The notes: generated by a model not told the origin, from the letters alone. Shown: positions 7,917-17,037, numbered from the stretch's first letter. The stretch is DNA of 34,924 nucleotides from a virus (IMGVR_UViG_3300042691_031810:1-34924); one strand, 5' to 3'. Made by a program: numbers and translations.

Positions 7917-8994
7917 TCAAGATTTGATAATTGTAACTTTTGGATTTGGCCCAACATATAGAGATAGGGTAAAGTATCAAATAAATGAAGCATCAACTAG
8001 ATTTGGATACGATAAAGTTATGAAGTATTTTATTTTAACCGATAGAGTTGAAGATTTTATTGGATTAGATAAAAATGTGCAGGATTTGATAGTTGATGTT
8101 GTTGATATTGAAGAATGTAGAAAAGATGATGAGTTCTCTAAATTGTATGAACCGCTACCTGAAGAAAAAATAGATGATGAATTATACGCTACACAACTTA
8201 GATATAATAGTGATGTCAAAAAATTATTATTTAGTTATGGGCTAAAACGATATGCTCTAAAAGCATTAGCTCAACGCGGTATAACTAAATTTCTATATAT
8301 GGATGCAGATATTAAATTACATTATGACCATATAGTTGAGGGTAAAAAAACAGAAGAAGAATTTTGGGGAGAATTTGATATCCCAGTTAATTGCATAAAA
8401 GGGTGTGGAACTGAGACATTAAAGTTTACTCAACTGGATAAAAATAACGATATGCAGTTCATCTATAGTAAAACTGCCGGCTCACATGATAGCGTGCGTG
8501 CATTGCAAGCTTCTTCAATAGTAATGTATAAGTATTTCGAAGAATTAGGACAATTAGAAAAATTTATAATACCATTAGAGCTCACAATTATAGAAGGGCC
8601 GGTGAGAATTTTTAACTTTGAAAGTGTGAGTAAATTAGAAAGTTATTTTAATACATTGAATTCCGTATCTCGCCTATTCTTACAAAATGGACAGTTATAC
8701 TCTACAAATTTATGTGGTGGTTATATTCTATGTGATTATTTACCTCTATCAGTAGCCAATTCTCTAGAAAATATACAAGTTCAACACTTACCTGGCCACT
8801 TATTTGAATACAGAAACTTTTTTGAAGATCGGTTTTGGGGAACACAATGGTATGAAAACCATGAGTGCGATAGTGAAACAACATATTTAATATCAACAAA
8901 AAGTAAAAAAGAATTTCTAAAAAAGAACGAGAAAATGATAGAATGTATGAAAAAAAGGAATCAATGGCCGTATGTTAGTTGGAGTTGTATTTAA
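7909..8994 (+). CDS. Putative glycosyltransferase with DAD motif
   Basis: 361 residues. The N-terminus DLIIVTFGFGPTYRDRV and the central KFLYMDADIKLHYD stretch (DAD at 132-134) have the layout of GT-A fold enzymes such as GT8 and relatives. Later stretches (SSIVMYKYFEELGQ, LCGGYILCDYLPLS, QHLPGHLFEYRNFF) look conserved but I cannot tie them to a named family. The start overlaps the upstream stop by ATGAATAA, identical to the 4803 junction. A sugar-transfer role rests on the DAD motif and on its place in the cassette; the substrate is unknown. Confidence 0.5.
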   Translation: MNNQDLIIVTFGFGPTYRDRVKYQINEASTRFGYDKVMKYFILTDRVEDFIGLDKNVQDLIVDVVDIEECRKDDEFSKLYEPLPEEKIDDELYATQLRYNSDVKKLLFSYGLKRYALKALAQRGITKFLYMDADIKLHYDHIVEGKKTEEEFWGEFDIPVNCIKGCGTETLKFTQLDKNNDMQFIYSKTAGSHDSVRALQASSIVMYKYFEELGQLEKFIIPLELTIIEGPVRIFNFESVSKLESYFNTLNSVSRLFLQNGQLYSTNLCGGYILCDYLPLSVANSLENIQVQHLPGHLFEYRNFFEDRFWGTQWYENHECDSETTYLISTKSKKEFLKKNEKMIECMKKRNQWPYVSWSCI

Positions 8995-9012
8995 TAAATT
9001 AAAAAAGAACAC

Positions 9013-11379
9013 ATGAATACATTATTTGAATTAGTAAACAAATATGGGAGTGATAAAAATTTAAGTCAGTACACTAAGACATACGAAAAATTATTTACCC
9101 CAATTAAAGAAAAAGTTTTAAGCCTATTAGAAGTTGGAGTAGGGACCTTAGACCCTTCAGTACCAAGTACTTTTGCTGGAAATGTAGGTCACTATAAACA
9201 TTACACACCAGGAGGTTCTTTACGAGTGTGGAGAGATTTTTTTCCACACGCTAAAATATATGGAGTTGATATAGCAAAAGATTGTTTGATTAAAGAAGAA
9301 AGAATAAAAACATTTTTGTTCGATTCCAGCAACCATGAGTTATGTGCTAATCACTTAACAAATTTAGAATTTGATATTATTATAGATGATGGATGCCATG
9401 ACCCGGCTTATCAAATTAAAACTCTTAGAAATCTGTTTCCACTATTGAATCAAAATGGATACTATATTATTGAAGATATAGGTGGATATGCTCCATCAGA
9501 TGGAACAGAGAAAAAAGAGTTGTTGATACATTATTTGCAAGAATTTAATGAATTAACTCAAGGATGTGATGTAACAAATTGTGGTAATCACATAGTAATA
9601 AAGAAAACCAAAGAAGAAAAAAATACACCTATTGAAAATAATATCTATAGTGTAGATAGTATACCACCAAATTCATCAAAAAAAGATTTTACTCTAGTGA
9701 CTGGATTGTGGAATATCGGCAGAAACTCCAGAGATTTTGAAACACATTATTTACCTAATTTTGATGCATTTTTGAAAATAGATGCACCAATGGTAGTATT
9801 TGTTCCATCCGAATTGAAGAAGTTTGTAGAACAAAGAAGATCCACAGAAAACACTCACATAATTTGCTTTGAGTTAGATGATGTGAAAAGATTGTATTCA
9901 CCATTTTGGAATAAAACGCAAGAAATAAGGACTAATCCAAATTGGTACAATCTAACAGGGGAACATGGGTGGTTAAAGGGAAGTCCACAGGCCTCATTAG
10001 AATGGTACAATCCAATTGTACAATCTAAAATGTTTCTTCTACATGATGCAGTAGTATATAATCCATTTGATACGGATTATTTCTTTTGGTTAGATGCTGG
10101 TATAACAAATACAATTCCTCAAGATCATTTGGTGTATAAAAAAGCTTTAGATAACATAACTAGTGTTTCAAACCCCTTTCTATTTATAAGTTATCCATAT
10201 GAATCATCTGGTGAAATTCATGGATTCAAATTTGATAAAATGAATGAATTGGCTAGAGAAAAAGTAACCTATGTTTGTAGAGGTGGTCTTTTTGGTGGGC
10301 ATAAGTATCAAATAAGAGAAGCTAATGCTACATATTATAGTCTATTAATGAAAACACTTAGTAATGGACTTATGGGTACGGAAGAAAGTATTTTTACAAT
10401 TATGTCATACACCGAACCACATTTATATAGACGGTATATGATTGATGGTAATGGGTTGATATCTAAATTTACTCAGGCATTAATTGATAATAATGTTGTG
10501 TTGGAAGAAATTTCTGAGAAACAATTAAAACGAACACTCAAAGTAACTGATAATGATATTGAAAAAGTTAAAACGAATCTCTATATATTGACATTTAATT
10601 TTCCTGAACAACTTTCTCATACTATTGAATCAATGAAAAAAGTATCAGAGTGGTTAAACAAACCTAAGTTAGTTTTATTGGATAATTCAACTGATGAGAT
10701 AGCAAAAGAACAAAACAAAAAGATAGCAGATGAATATAACTTTGAATACATTCATTTGGGTAAAAACACAGGTATATGTGGAGGTAGACAATATGCGGCT
10801 GAACACTTCCATGAATCGGATGCGGATTTTATGTTCTTTTTTGAAGATGACATGACATCAAACCCACCAGAACGAGATGGAGAGTTTTGTAGAAATGGAT
10901 TTAGAAAATTCATTCCAAACCTGTATAATATAGTACATAAGATAATGATAAAAGAGGAGTTTGATTTTCTAAAACTATCATATACAGAAGTTTTTATGGA
11001 TAATAACATACAAGTATCATGGTATAATGTACCACAAGATATCAGAACTAGAGATTGGCCAAGTTATGACAAGTTACCATTCACAGGATTAGATCCAAAT
11101 GCACCAAGAACACAATTTAATACGATTGAAGTTTTAGATGGTGTAAGTTATGTTACAGGTGATATTTACTATGCAAACTGGCCTATGATTGTAAGTAAAA
11201 ACGGAAACAAAAAGATGTTTATTGATACTAAATGGGCGCATCCATATGAGCAAACATGGATGAGTTATATGTATCAGGAAACAAAAAAAGGAAACCTCAG
11301 GCCTGCATTATTACTTGCTAGCCCAATAAATCACGATAGAATAGCCCACTACAAGCCCGAAGAAAGAAGAGAAAACTAA
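9013..11379 (+). CDS. Trifunctional fusion: SAM methyltransferase, HtrL/YibB-type GT, GT2-like domain
   Basis: 788 residues with three domains. Residues 1-200: class I methyltransferase of the sugar O-methyltransferase / CmcI-like type, with YGSDKN near the start, SAM loop LLEVGVGT (38-45), IYGVDIAKD and FDIIIDDGCHDP, then GYYIIEDIGG. Residues about 222-500: HtrL/YibB (WlaTC) family, with TLVTGLWNIGR, a long acidic loop, FFWLDAGI (D361) and a GGLFGGHKYQI stretch. Residues about 521-788: GT2-like, with NLYILTFNFPEQLSHTI, LGKNTGICGGRQYA and the metal motif EDDM (611-614). The likely job is building and O-methylating a short glycan. Last gene of the sugar cassette; 23 bases separate it from the next gene, including a TATTTATA motif. 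Domain boundaries are approximate. Confidence 0.72.
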   Translation: MNTLFELVNKYGSDKNLSQYTKTYEKLFTPIKEKVLSLLEVGVGTLDPSVPSTFAGNVGHYKHYTPGGSLRVWRDFFPHAKIYGVDIAKDCLIKEERIKTFLFDSSNHELCANHLTNLEFDIIIDDGCHDPAYQIKTLRNLFPLLNQNGYYIIEDIGGYAPSDGTEKKELLIHYLQEFNELTQGCDVTNCGNHIVIKKTKEEKNTPIENNIYSVDSIPPNSSKKDFTLVTGLWNIGRNSRDFETHYLPNFDAFLKIDAPMVVFVPSELKKFVEQRRSTENTHIICFELDDVKRLYSPFWNKTQEIRTNPNWYNLTGEHGWLKGSPQASLEWYNPIVQSKMFLLHDAVVYNPFDTDYFFWLDAGITNTIPQDHLVYKKALDNITSVSNPFLFISYPYESSGEIHGFKFDKMNELAREKVTYVCRGGLFGGHKYQIREANATYYSLLMKTLSNGLMGTEESIFTIMSYTEPHLYRRYMIDGNGLISKFTQALIDNNVVLEEISEKQLKRTLKVTDNDIEKVKTNLYILTFNFPEQLSHTIESMKKVSEWLNKPKLVLLDNSTDEIAKEQNKKIADEYNFEYIHLGKNTGICGGRQYAAEHFHESDADFMFFFEDDMTSNPPERDGEFCRNGFRKFIPNLYNIVHKIMIKEEFDFLKLSYTEVFMDNNIQVSWYNVPQDIRTRDWPSYDKLPFTGLDPNAPRTQFNTIEVLDGVSYVTGDIYYANWPMIVSKNGNKKMFIDTKWAHPYEQTWMSYMYQETKKGNLRPALLLASPINHDRIAHYKPEERREN

Positions 11380-11389
11380 CAGATACGAG

Positions 11390-11397
11390 TATTTATA
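11390..11397 (+). promoter_or_regulatory. TATTTATA motif, putative late promoter or start-site element
   Basis: Contains the last eight bases of the recurrent TATATTTATA motif but lies only five bases before the ATG at 11403. If it is a -10 element the transcript would be nearly leaderless. It may instead act in translation. Confidence 0.35.
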
Positions 11398-11402
11398 TAT
11401 GT

Positions 11403-13262
11403 ATGAACAATTTAGTACGCTATCTTGTAGAAAGTATCTTACTTGAAGAGGTAAAAGATGTGGTTGTGGTTTATGCAGGTAGGTTTCAACCATTTCACAA
11501 GGGTCATTATGCCACTTATCAACATTTGGTAAAGAAATTCGGAAAGGATAGTGTATATATTGGTACATCAAATACAACCGATGCCAAAAAATCACCATTT
11601 AATTTCAAAGAAAAGAAATTGATAATGACAAAGATGTTTGGAATCCCATCAAATCAAATAGTGATGGTAAAGAACCCCTACAGACCAATAGAAGTACTTA
11701 ATGGCATAAAGAAAGATACGGCATTCATAACGGTAGTAGGGGCAAAGGATAAAAACAGATTAGCAGGTGGTAAGTATTTTTCTCAATACAAAGGAGTAGC
11801 CGATAAAGGATACGAAGATGCCGGGTATTACTATATAGCACCACCCCAACCAAACGCAGTTAGTGGAACTGATGTCCGAAATTGGTTAAGTAACGGAACA
11901 ACTGATGAAAAGAAAAGTAATTTTATGAAGGCATATCCTAAATTTGATGCCTCTATTTTCAAACTAATAACCGATAAACTTGCAACCTTAAAAACTGAAA
12001 GTGTAAAAAGAAGAACTATAGATGATATACTTAATGAAGTTGTAAAGAATAAACGCATTATTTCAGAAGGTGGTGCGTACGGCCATATGGCGCATCCTTT
12101 TGATTTGGAGATGAACCTTACATTTGGTGATTTGAAAAATATAGTGAAGAAGGCACTCAATGGAGAATTAGAATTAGCGAGAGAGAAAACAGATGGTCAA
12201 GCATTGGCAGTTAGTTGGGTTAAAGGTAGATTAGTTGCTGCGCGAAACAAATCACATTTAAGGAATAAAGGTGAGGGTGCAATGGATATTACTCAAGTGG
12301 CAACTAAATTCGCAAATAGAGGTGGGTTAACTGATGCATACAACTTTGCAATGAAAGATTTAGAATCTGCTATCGGTGGATTATCGGATGCACAAAAGAA
12401 ACTCATCTTTAAGGATGGAGCGTGTTTTATGAATTTGGAAGTGATATACCCCGAATCAGTAAATGTTATTCCTTATGGTCAACCTCTATTAGTATTTCAT
12501 GGAACATTTGAATATGATATGGATGGTAATATAATAGGAGAGAATCAAAAATCAGCATCTATACTTGCAGGTATGATAAAACAGATTAATGCAGAAGTTC
12601 AATCTAAGTATACTATACAAGGCCCTCCTGTTCAAACTCTTCCAAAAAACCAAAACCTTATTAAGAAACAAACTAAGTATTTTGGTATGATATCCAAATT
12701 ACAAAAAGAATTTGGATTGACAGATTCATCTAATGTCGCAGATTATCATCAAGCATGGTGGGAAGATTTTGTAGAAAAAAATGCTAAAGGATTAGATACC
12801 CACTCAAAAATTGGATTAGTAAAGAGATGGGCGTTTGATGATAAGTCTTTCCGAATAGCAGGAATACAAGATAATAAGATACGAAAATGGGCAGAGGGAG
12901 TAGACAAAAAAGATAAAGATAAGATACGAAAGGATAACCTAATAAAGTTTGAAGAGATATTTTTAGGTGTAGGTGCAGATGTACTTCAGTTTATGAAATC
13001 AGTTTTAACCGTAGACCCTGATTCTGCGGCTAAATCTATGAAGAAAGAATTGGATACTGCGATAAAACAAATCCAAGCAAATGGGACACCTGAACAAATT
13101 AGGAAATTAGAAATTGAACTAAAGAGATTACACAAGTTAGGAGGGTTTAATAAAATTGTGCCAGCCGAGGGTATAGTTTTTGTTTACAATGGAAACACCT
13201 ACAAGTTGACTGGAGCATTTGCACCATTGAATCAAATATTGGGGGTATTCAAGTTTGGTTAA
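11403..13262 (+). CDS. HxGH nucleotidyltransferase fused to a polynucleotide-ligase-like domain
   Basis: 619 residues. After a leader-like N-terminus (MNNLVRYLVESILLEE), residues 20-195 form a cytidylyltransferase/NMN-adenylyltransferase fold: VVVYAGRFQPFHKGH with HKGH at 32-35, and a C-terminal SGTDVRNWL that resembles the ISxTxxR motif. From about residue 225 the protein carries the ordered motifs of covalent nucleotidyltransferases: motif I EKTDG (Lys262), a glutamate in FMNLEVIY (Glu346) as motif III, motif IV EGIVF (589-593) and motif V YKLTG (Lys601). I recall similar C-terminal domains in marine T4-like phages as DUF6267. Possible roles are nucleic-acid end repair or NAD/RNA metabolism; neither is proven. 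The leader suggests packaging into the capsid (inference). Confidence 0.65.
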   Translation: MNNLVRYLVESILLEEVKDVVVVYAGRFQPFHKGHYATYQHLVKKFGKDSVYIGTSNTTDAKKSPFNFKEKKLIMTKMFGIPSNQIVMVKNPYRPIEVLNGIKKDTAFITVVGAKDKNRLAGGKYFSQYKGVADKGYEDAGYYYIAPPQPNAVSGTDVRNWLSNGTTDEKKSNFMKAYPKFDASIFKLITDKLATLKTESVKRRTIDDILNEVVKNKRIISEGGAYGHMAHPFDLEMNLTFGDLKNIVKKALNGELELAREKTDGQALAVSWVKGRLVAARNKSHLRNKGEGAMDITQVATKFANRGGLTDAYNFAMKDLESAIGGLSDAQKKLIFKDGACFMNLEVIYPESVNVIPYGQPLLVFHGTFEYDMDGNIIGENQKSASILAGMIKQINAEVQSKYTIQGPPVQTLPKNQNLIKKQTKYFGMISKLQKEFGLTDSSNVADYHQAWWEDFVEKNAKGLDTHSKIGLVKRWAFDDKSFRIAGIQDNKIRKWAEGVDKKDKDKIRKDNLIKFEEIFLGVGADVLQFMKSVLTVDPDSAAKSMKKELDTAIKQIQANGTPEQIRKLEIELKRLHKLGGFNKIVPAEGIVFVYNGNTYKLTGAFAPLNQILGVFKFG

Positions 13263-13278
13263 TAACCATAATTGATTT

Positions 13279-14103
13279 ATGAAACTAAATGAGTGCATTA
13301 TTGTATCTAAAGAAATTGATAATAAGTTTATACTAGCTAAGAATCGTGACAGGACTTATAAACCTACACTTCGTATTGTTAGAGAGATTTTGAATGGCAT
13401 TGAAGTTGCCTATTTACATGATACTAAAACCGATTGGAGTGAAGGATTAAACTCAAATGGAATTGGAGCAATAAATTCTGCTTTGATGGTTGGTGCAGAT
13501 GAAGACGAGTTGAAGTTGATAAAGAAAAGTGGTAAAAAGAGTTTAGATGGGCAAAAGATGAGACATATTATGGCTCAACATACCCTCCGTGCGGCTTTAA
13601 TCGCAGCAGTTGTTTTCAAAGGAAATAATAGATATGGTATCAAGGGTCATACATTTATTGCATCTCCAAAAACACTTATTAGTTTAGAAAATATAAGAGA
13701 TATTGATAAACCAATTATCAAAATTGAAAATAGAGAGCACCCTCTAGTTAGAACAAATCACGGCCAAGTATATACAACTGCTGGATATACCAAAGGTAAA
13801 GATTATTTATCATCTAGATTGCGGAAGATTAGTGCCGAAAAAGTAGTTGATAAAGTAAGTGATTGGACAAAAATAGGAGCTGCATTACGAAAGAACTTTT
13901 ACGATTCCGATAAGGAATTCTTTAATATGAGTAGAGAAACTGATAAGATGTCTACAACCTCACATACAATACTTAATCTTACAGATAAGATACTTATGGT
14001 AGAGTACTATGAAGATAGAATTGATAAATTTGAAGGAATAGTTAATAAATTACCCCAAGGATATACCCCAACTATAAAAGTAGTGATTAAAAAACTTGTT
14101 TAA
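13279..14103 (+). CDS. Putative Ntn-type hydrolase / acyltransferase-like protein
   Basis: 274 residues. The N-terminus NECIIVSKEIDNKFILAKNRDR and the following WSEGLNSNGIGAINSAL resemble the start of N-terminal-nucleophile amidohydrolases of the C45/acyltransferase or choloylglycine type, where a Cys exposed by self-cleavage attacks the amide; here that would be Cys6, with NRDR at 22-25. A later VRTNHGQVYTTAGYTKG matches the usual TNH segment of that group. If so the enzyme would hydrolyse or transfer an acyl amide; the substrate is unknown. The residues before Cys6 (L-N-E) also fit the gp21 protease rule L-x-E. It stands alone between the ligase-like fusion and a Cys-rich protein, with 16 and 28 base gaps. 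Confidence 0.5.
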   Translation: MKLNECIIVSKEIDNKFILAKNRDRTYKPTLRIVREILNGIEVAYLHDTKTDWSEGLNSNGIGAINSALMVGADEDELKLIKKSGKKSLDGQKMRHIMAQHTLRAALIAAVVFKGNNRYGIKGHTFIASPKTLISLENIRDIDKPIIKIENREHPLVRTNHGQVYTTAGYTKGKDYLSSRLRKISAEKVVDKVSDWTKIGAALRKNFYDSDKEFFNMSRETDKMSTTSHTILNLTDKILMVEYYEDRIDKFEGIVNKLPQGYTPTIKVVIKKLV

Positions 14104-14131
14104 TTGAAAAATAAATAGTAAATAGATAGTT

Positions 14132-14809
14132 ATGGCAAAAAAAGAATTCAAGAGGTCTTTGATGCACAAGACCCGTAAAGAACTTGCAGATTTCATATTA
14201 AAAGGTGATGAAATCGCACAAAAATCGTGGGGATATGAAGGTGAATCTAAACGGAGAAAAGTGGGTGATGTATGGGAAGATGAATTTTGGAGATACGAAC
14301 AGATGGAAGGATTTGTATCCAAAACAGGTAAAAACCATGAGATATATCAAGATATACGGAATTATCTAAAATCCAAGTCGGAATGTCAAAACTCAGAATG
14401 TGAAAAGCAAAAGTTCGGCCCAACAGATAGAATGATAATTTCTCAAACAGGATATTGTGTTGATTGTTTGGCAAAGTTTGAAGTAGATATTAAGTTAGAG
14501 GGTTTATGGGAATCTTATGAAAAATGGAGAATGATGCGTAAAGCAATAGCAGTAGCCGAAGATGCAAAGAAACAAATAGAACAAGGTATAAAAGATTTGA
14601 AACCACATTATGAATTTGTTCAGGAGAATGGTACAATTGAAAAATGGACTCTTCCTAAACCAATGGATGAAATGAAAAAAGAAATGGAAGAAGAAATACA
14701 AAATATAGATAACGGATTAACAGAATTGAGGGAAGATATTGTTACACATGAATCTATACTAAAACAGTCAAATAATTCATACATCAAACAATTAATTAGT
14801 CAAAAATAA
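14132..14809 (+). CDS. Cys-rich, coiled-coil protein of unknown function upstream of terminase
   Basis: 225 residues, not recognised. It has a possible zinc site formed by Cys85, Cys90, Cys109 and Cys112 (C-x4-C-x18-C-x2-C), and a charged helical C-terminal half (about 130-220) likely to form a coiled coil. The N-terminus is basic (KKEFKRSLMHKTRKEL). The small terminase subunit is expected near here in T4-like genomes and no other candidate is visible, but the protein does not look like T4 gp16, so I do not assign that role. No Shine-Dalgarno; the start context is gatagttATG. Confidence 0.6.
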   Translation: MAKKEFKRSLMHKTRKELADFILKGDEIAQKSWGYEGESKRRKVGDVWEDEFWRYEQMEGFVSKTGKNHEIYQDIRNYLKSKSECQNSECEKQKFGPTDRMIISQTGYCVDCLAKFEVDIKLEGLWESYEKWRMMRKAIAVAEDAKKQIEQGIKDLKPHYEFVQENGTIEKWTLPKPMDEMKKEMEEEIQNIDNGLTELREDIVTHESILKQSNNSYIKQLISQK

Positions 14810-14822
14810 AATAGTTTATAAA

Positions 14823-15437
14823 ATGGAAAAACAAATAAATGGATGGTTCGCTTATAGGGGAGTAACATTAATGCAACATGAAAATGTAGCAATTCCTTTT
14901 CATTCATTACTACAACAAGTTAAACCAAAGAGAATTCTAGAGATTGGTACATCACATGGTGCTTTAACTCTTCTTATGCGAGATTTATTAGATGAACTTG
15001 AACTTTATGAGACGCAAATTAAATCTTATGATGTATTTTCTATCAGTCAAGAGTATGTAGCAAACATGCCCGTAAAAGGAAAAAGTATAGAATTTGTCAT
15101 TAAAAATATTTTTAATGATGTATACGATGCACTTAAAGATAAAGAGATTGGTGATTACATACAATCACCTGGAACTACTTTAGTTCTATGTGATGGTGGC
15201 TCCAAAAAAAATGAGTTTAAAATCATTTCACCTTATCTTAAACAGGGTGATATTATTATGGCGCATGATTATGCACCAAATCAAGATTATTTTGAAAATA
15301 ATGTAAAAGATAAAATTTGGAATTGGTGGGAAATACAGGATTCTGATATAGAATCGGCTGTTATAGAAAACAATTTGAAACCATACATGGAAAAAGAATT
15401 TAGAGATGTGGTATGGGTCTGTAAGATAAAAGAATAA
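14823..15437 (+). CDS. Small class I SAM methyltransferase (CmcI / Methyltransf_24-like)
   Basis: 204 residues with a Rossmann methyltransferase layout: RILEIGTSHGALTLLM (SAM loop EIGTSHG around residues 39-45), an acidic strand end IKSYDVFS, TTLVLCDGGSKKNEF, and GDIIMAHDYAPN (metal-binding-like HD). This fits the cephalosporin hydroxylase / sugar methyltransferase group. The substrate is unknown; a sugar on the phage or host surface would suit the upstream cassette (inference). It lies 13 bases after the Cys-rich gene and one base before the terminase start, so it is probably co-transcribed with terL. Confidence 0.62.
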   Translation: MEKQINGWFAYRGVTLMQHENVAIPFHSLLQQVKPKRILEIGTSHGALTLLMRDLLDELELYETQIKSYDVFSISQEYVANMPVKGKSIEFVIKNIFNDVYDALKDKEIGDYIQSPGTTLVLCDGGSKKNEFKIISPYLKQGDIIMAHDYAPNQDYFENNVKDKIWNWWEIQDSDIESAVIENNLKPYMEKEFRDVVWVCKIKE

Positions 15438-15438
15438 A

Positions 15439-17037
15439 ATGGAAACCCAAAATAAGACACTCAAAGATGTAATCAAAGATGAATACAAAAAGTGTGCGGT
15501 AGACCCGATACACTTTATGAAAAAATATTGTAAGATTCAACATCCTACCAAAGGTAAGATGCGATTTGAGTTATTTCCATTCCAAGAAAAGACATTAGAA
15601 GAATTTAATAAGAACCGATACAACATAGTTCTAAAATCTCGTCAGACAGGTATATCAACTCTTACTGCAGGGTTTGCGTTATGGCAGATGACATTTAATA
15701 GTGATTTCAATGTTCTTGTTATCGCAATCAAACAGGAAGTTGCAAAAAACTTGGTTACCAAAGTACGAGTTATGTATGATGGATTACCAAGTTGGTTGAA
15801 AGTAAACGAGGTGGAAGACAATAAACTCTCACTCCGATTAGCAAATGGTTCACAGATTAAAGCAATCGCGGCATCTCCCGATGCAGGTCGTTCTGAAGCA
15901 CTTTCACTTCTTGTGATTGATGAAGCTGCCTTCATTGATGATATTGATGAGATATGGACATCTGCAACTCCCGCTCTATCAACAGGTGGTAGTTGTATTG
16001 CACTTTCTACTCCTAATGGTGTAGGTAATTGGTTTCATAAACAATGGATGGGCGCAGAAGAAGGTGATAATGAATTCAAACCAATCAAACTACATTGGAC
16101 AGTTCACCCTGAGAGAAATCAAAAATGGAGAGATGAACAAACAATAGTATTGGGTGAGAAATTAGCAGCACAGGAATGTGATTGTGATTTCGTATCATCA
16201 GGTAATACCGTTATTGAAGCTCAGTATCTATTGTGGTATAAAGAAACATTTGTAAAAGACCCGATTGAAAAAACAGGGTTTGATGGAAATTATTGGAAGT
16301 GGGAGTACCCTGATTATGCAAAATCATACATGGTATCTGCCGATGTGGCTCGTGGAGATGGTGGAGATTATTCAGCATTTCATGTGTTTGATATTGTAAA
16401 CAATGTTCAGGTTGCAGAGTATAGAGGTAAAATGGATACCAAAGATTTCGGAAACTTCTTAGTAGGAGTTGCATCTGAATGGAATAATGCATTATTAGTA
16501 ATTGAAAACGCAAATGTGGGTTGGGCAGTTATTCAACAATGTATAGATAGAGGATATCCAAATCTCTATTACCAATCTCAAGATTACAAATATGTTGATA
16601 TAGAAAGACAATATAGTAATAAGTTGAGAGCAGAAGAGAAACGAGAGGTTGCAGGGTTTACAACATCGGTACGAACTCGTCCACTTATCATTTCAAAATT
16701 AGATGAGTATTTTAAGAATAAAGCTATGGTAATACAATCCATTCGGTTGATTGATGAATTGTTTACCTTTATTTGGAGTGGTAGTAGAGCTGAAGCGTTA
16801 AAGGGGTATAATGATGATTTGGTAATGTCATTCAGTATCGGATTATGGGTAAGGGATACTGCATTAAGGTTGAGACAGGAAAGAATGGATTTGGCAAAAC
16901 AATCTATGGATTCATTTGCAGTTACAGGATTTTCTATGGGAAATAGGAATACATATCTTAATTCAAAACTTAAACAAGACCCATATAAGGTACAAATGGG
17001 TAAGGATAGTGAGGATATTAAATGGTTATTAGGTTAA
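15439..17037 (+). CDS. terL: Large terminase subunit (T4 gp17-like)
   Basis: 532 residues; the motor and nuclease that packages DNA into proheads. ATPase domain: adenine-binding FPFQ (46-49), Walker A variant KSRQTGIST (66-74), Walker B LLVIDEAAF with Asp161 and catalytic Glu162, and coupling motif ALSTP. Nuclease domain: VSADVARGDGGDYSAF (Asp302), VIENANVG (Glu356) and YNDDLVMSF (Asp459/Asp460), the three acidic positions of the RNase H-like fold. T4 gp17 is 610 residues, so this one is somewhat shorter but complete. The gene starts one base after the methyltransferase stop. The next genes encode a capsid-associated protein and the portal instead of the sheath and tube found in T4. Confidence 0.95.
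   Translation: METQNKTLKDVIKDEYKKCAVDPIHFMKKYCKIQHPTKGKMRFELFPFQEKTLEEFNKNRYNIVLKSRQTGISTLTAGFALWQMTFNSDFNVLVIAIKQEVAKNLVTKVRVMYDGLPSWLKVNEVEDNKLSLRLANGSQIKAIAASPDAGRSEALSLLVIDEAAFIDDIDEIWTSATPALSTGGSCIALSTPNGVGNWFHKQWMGAEEGDNEFKPIKLHWTVHPERNQKWRDEQTIVLGEKLAAQECDCDFVSSGNTVIEAQYLLWYKETFVKDPIEKTGFDGNYWKWEYPDYAKSYMVSADVARGDGGDYSAFHVFDIVNNVQVAEYRGKMDTKDFGNFLVGVASEWNNALLVIENANVGWAVIQQCIDRGYPNLYYQSQDYKYVDIERQYSNKLRAEEKREVAGFTTSVRTRPLIISKLDEYFKNKAMVIQSIRLIDELFTFIWSGSRAEALKGYNDDLVMSFSIGLWVRDTALRLRQERMDLAKQSMDSFAVTGFSMGNRNTYLNSKLKQDPYKVQMGKDSEDIKWLLG

Noticed and set aside
6090-11379. DNA base-glucosylation enzymes (as T4 alpha/beta-glucosyltransferase)
   Set aside because: The GT motifs match protein or glycan transferases, not the T4 DNA glucosyltransferases, and no hydroxymethylase gene is in the window.
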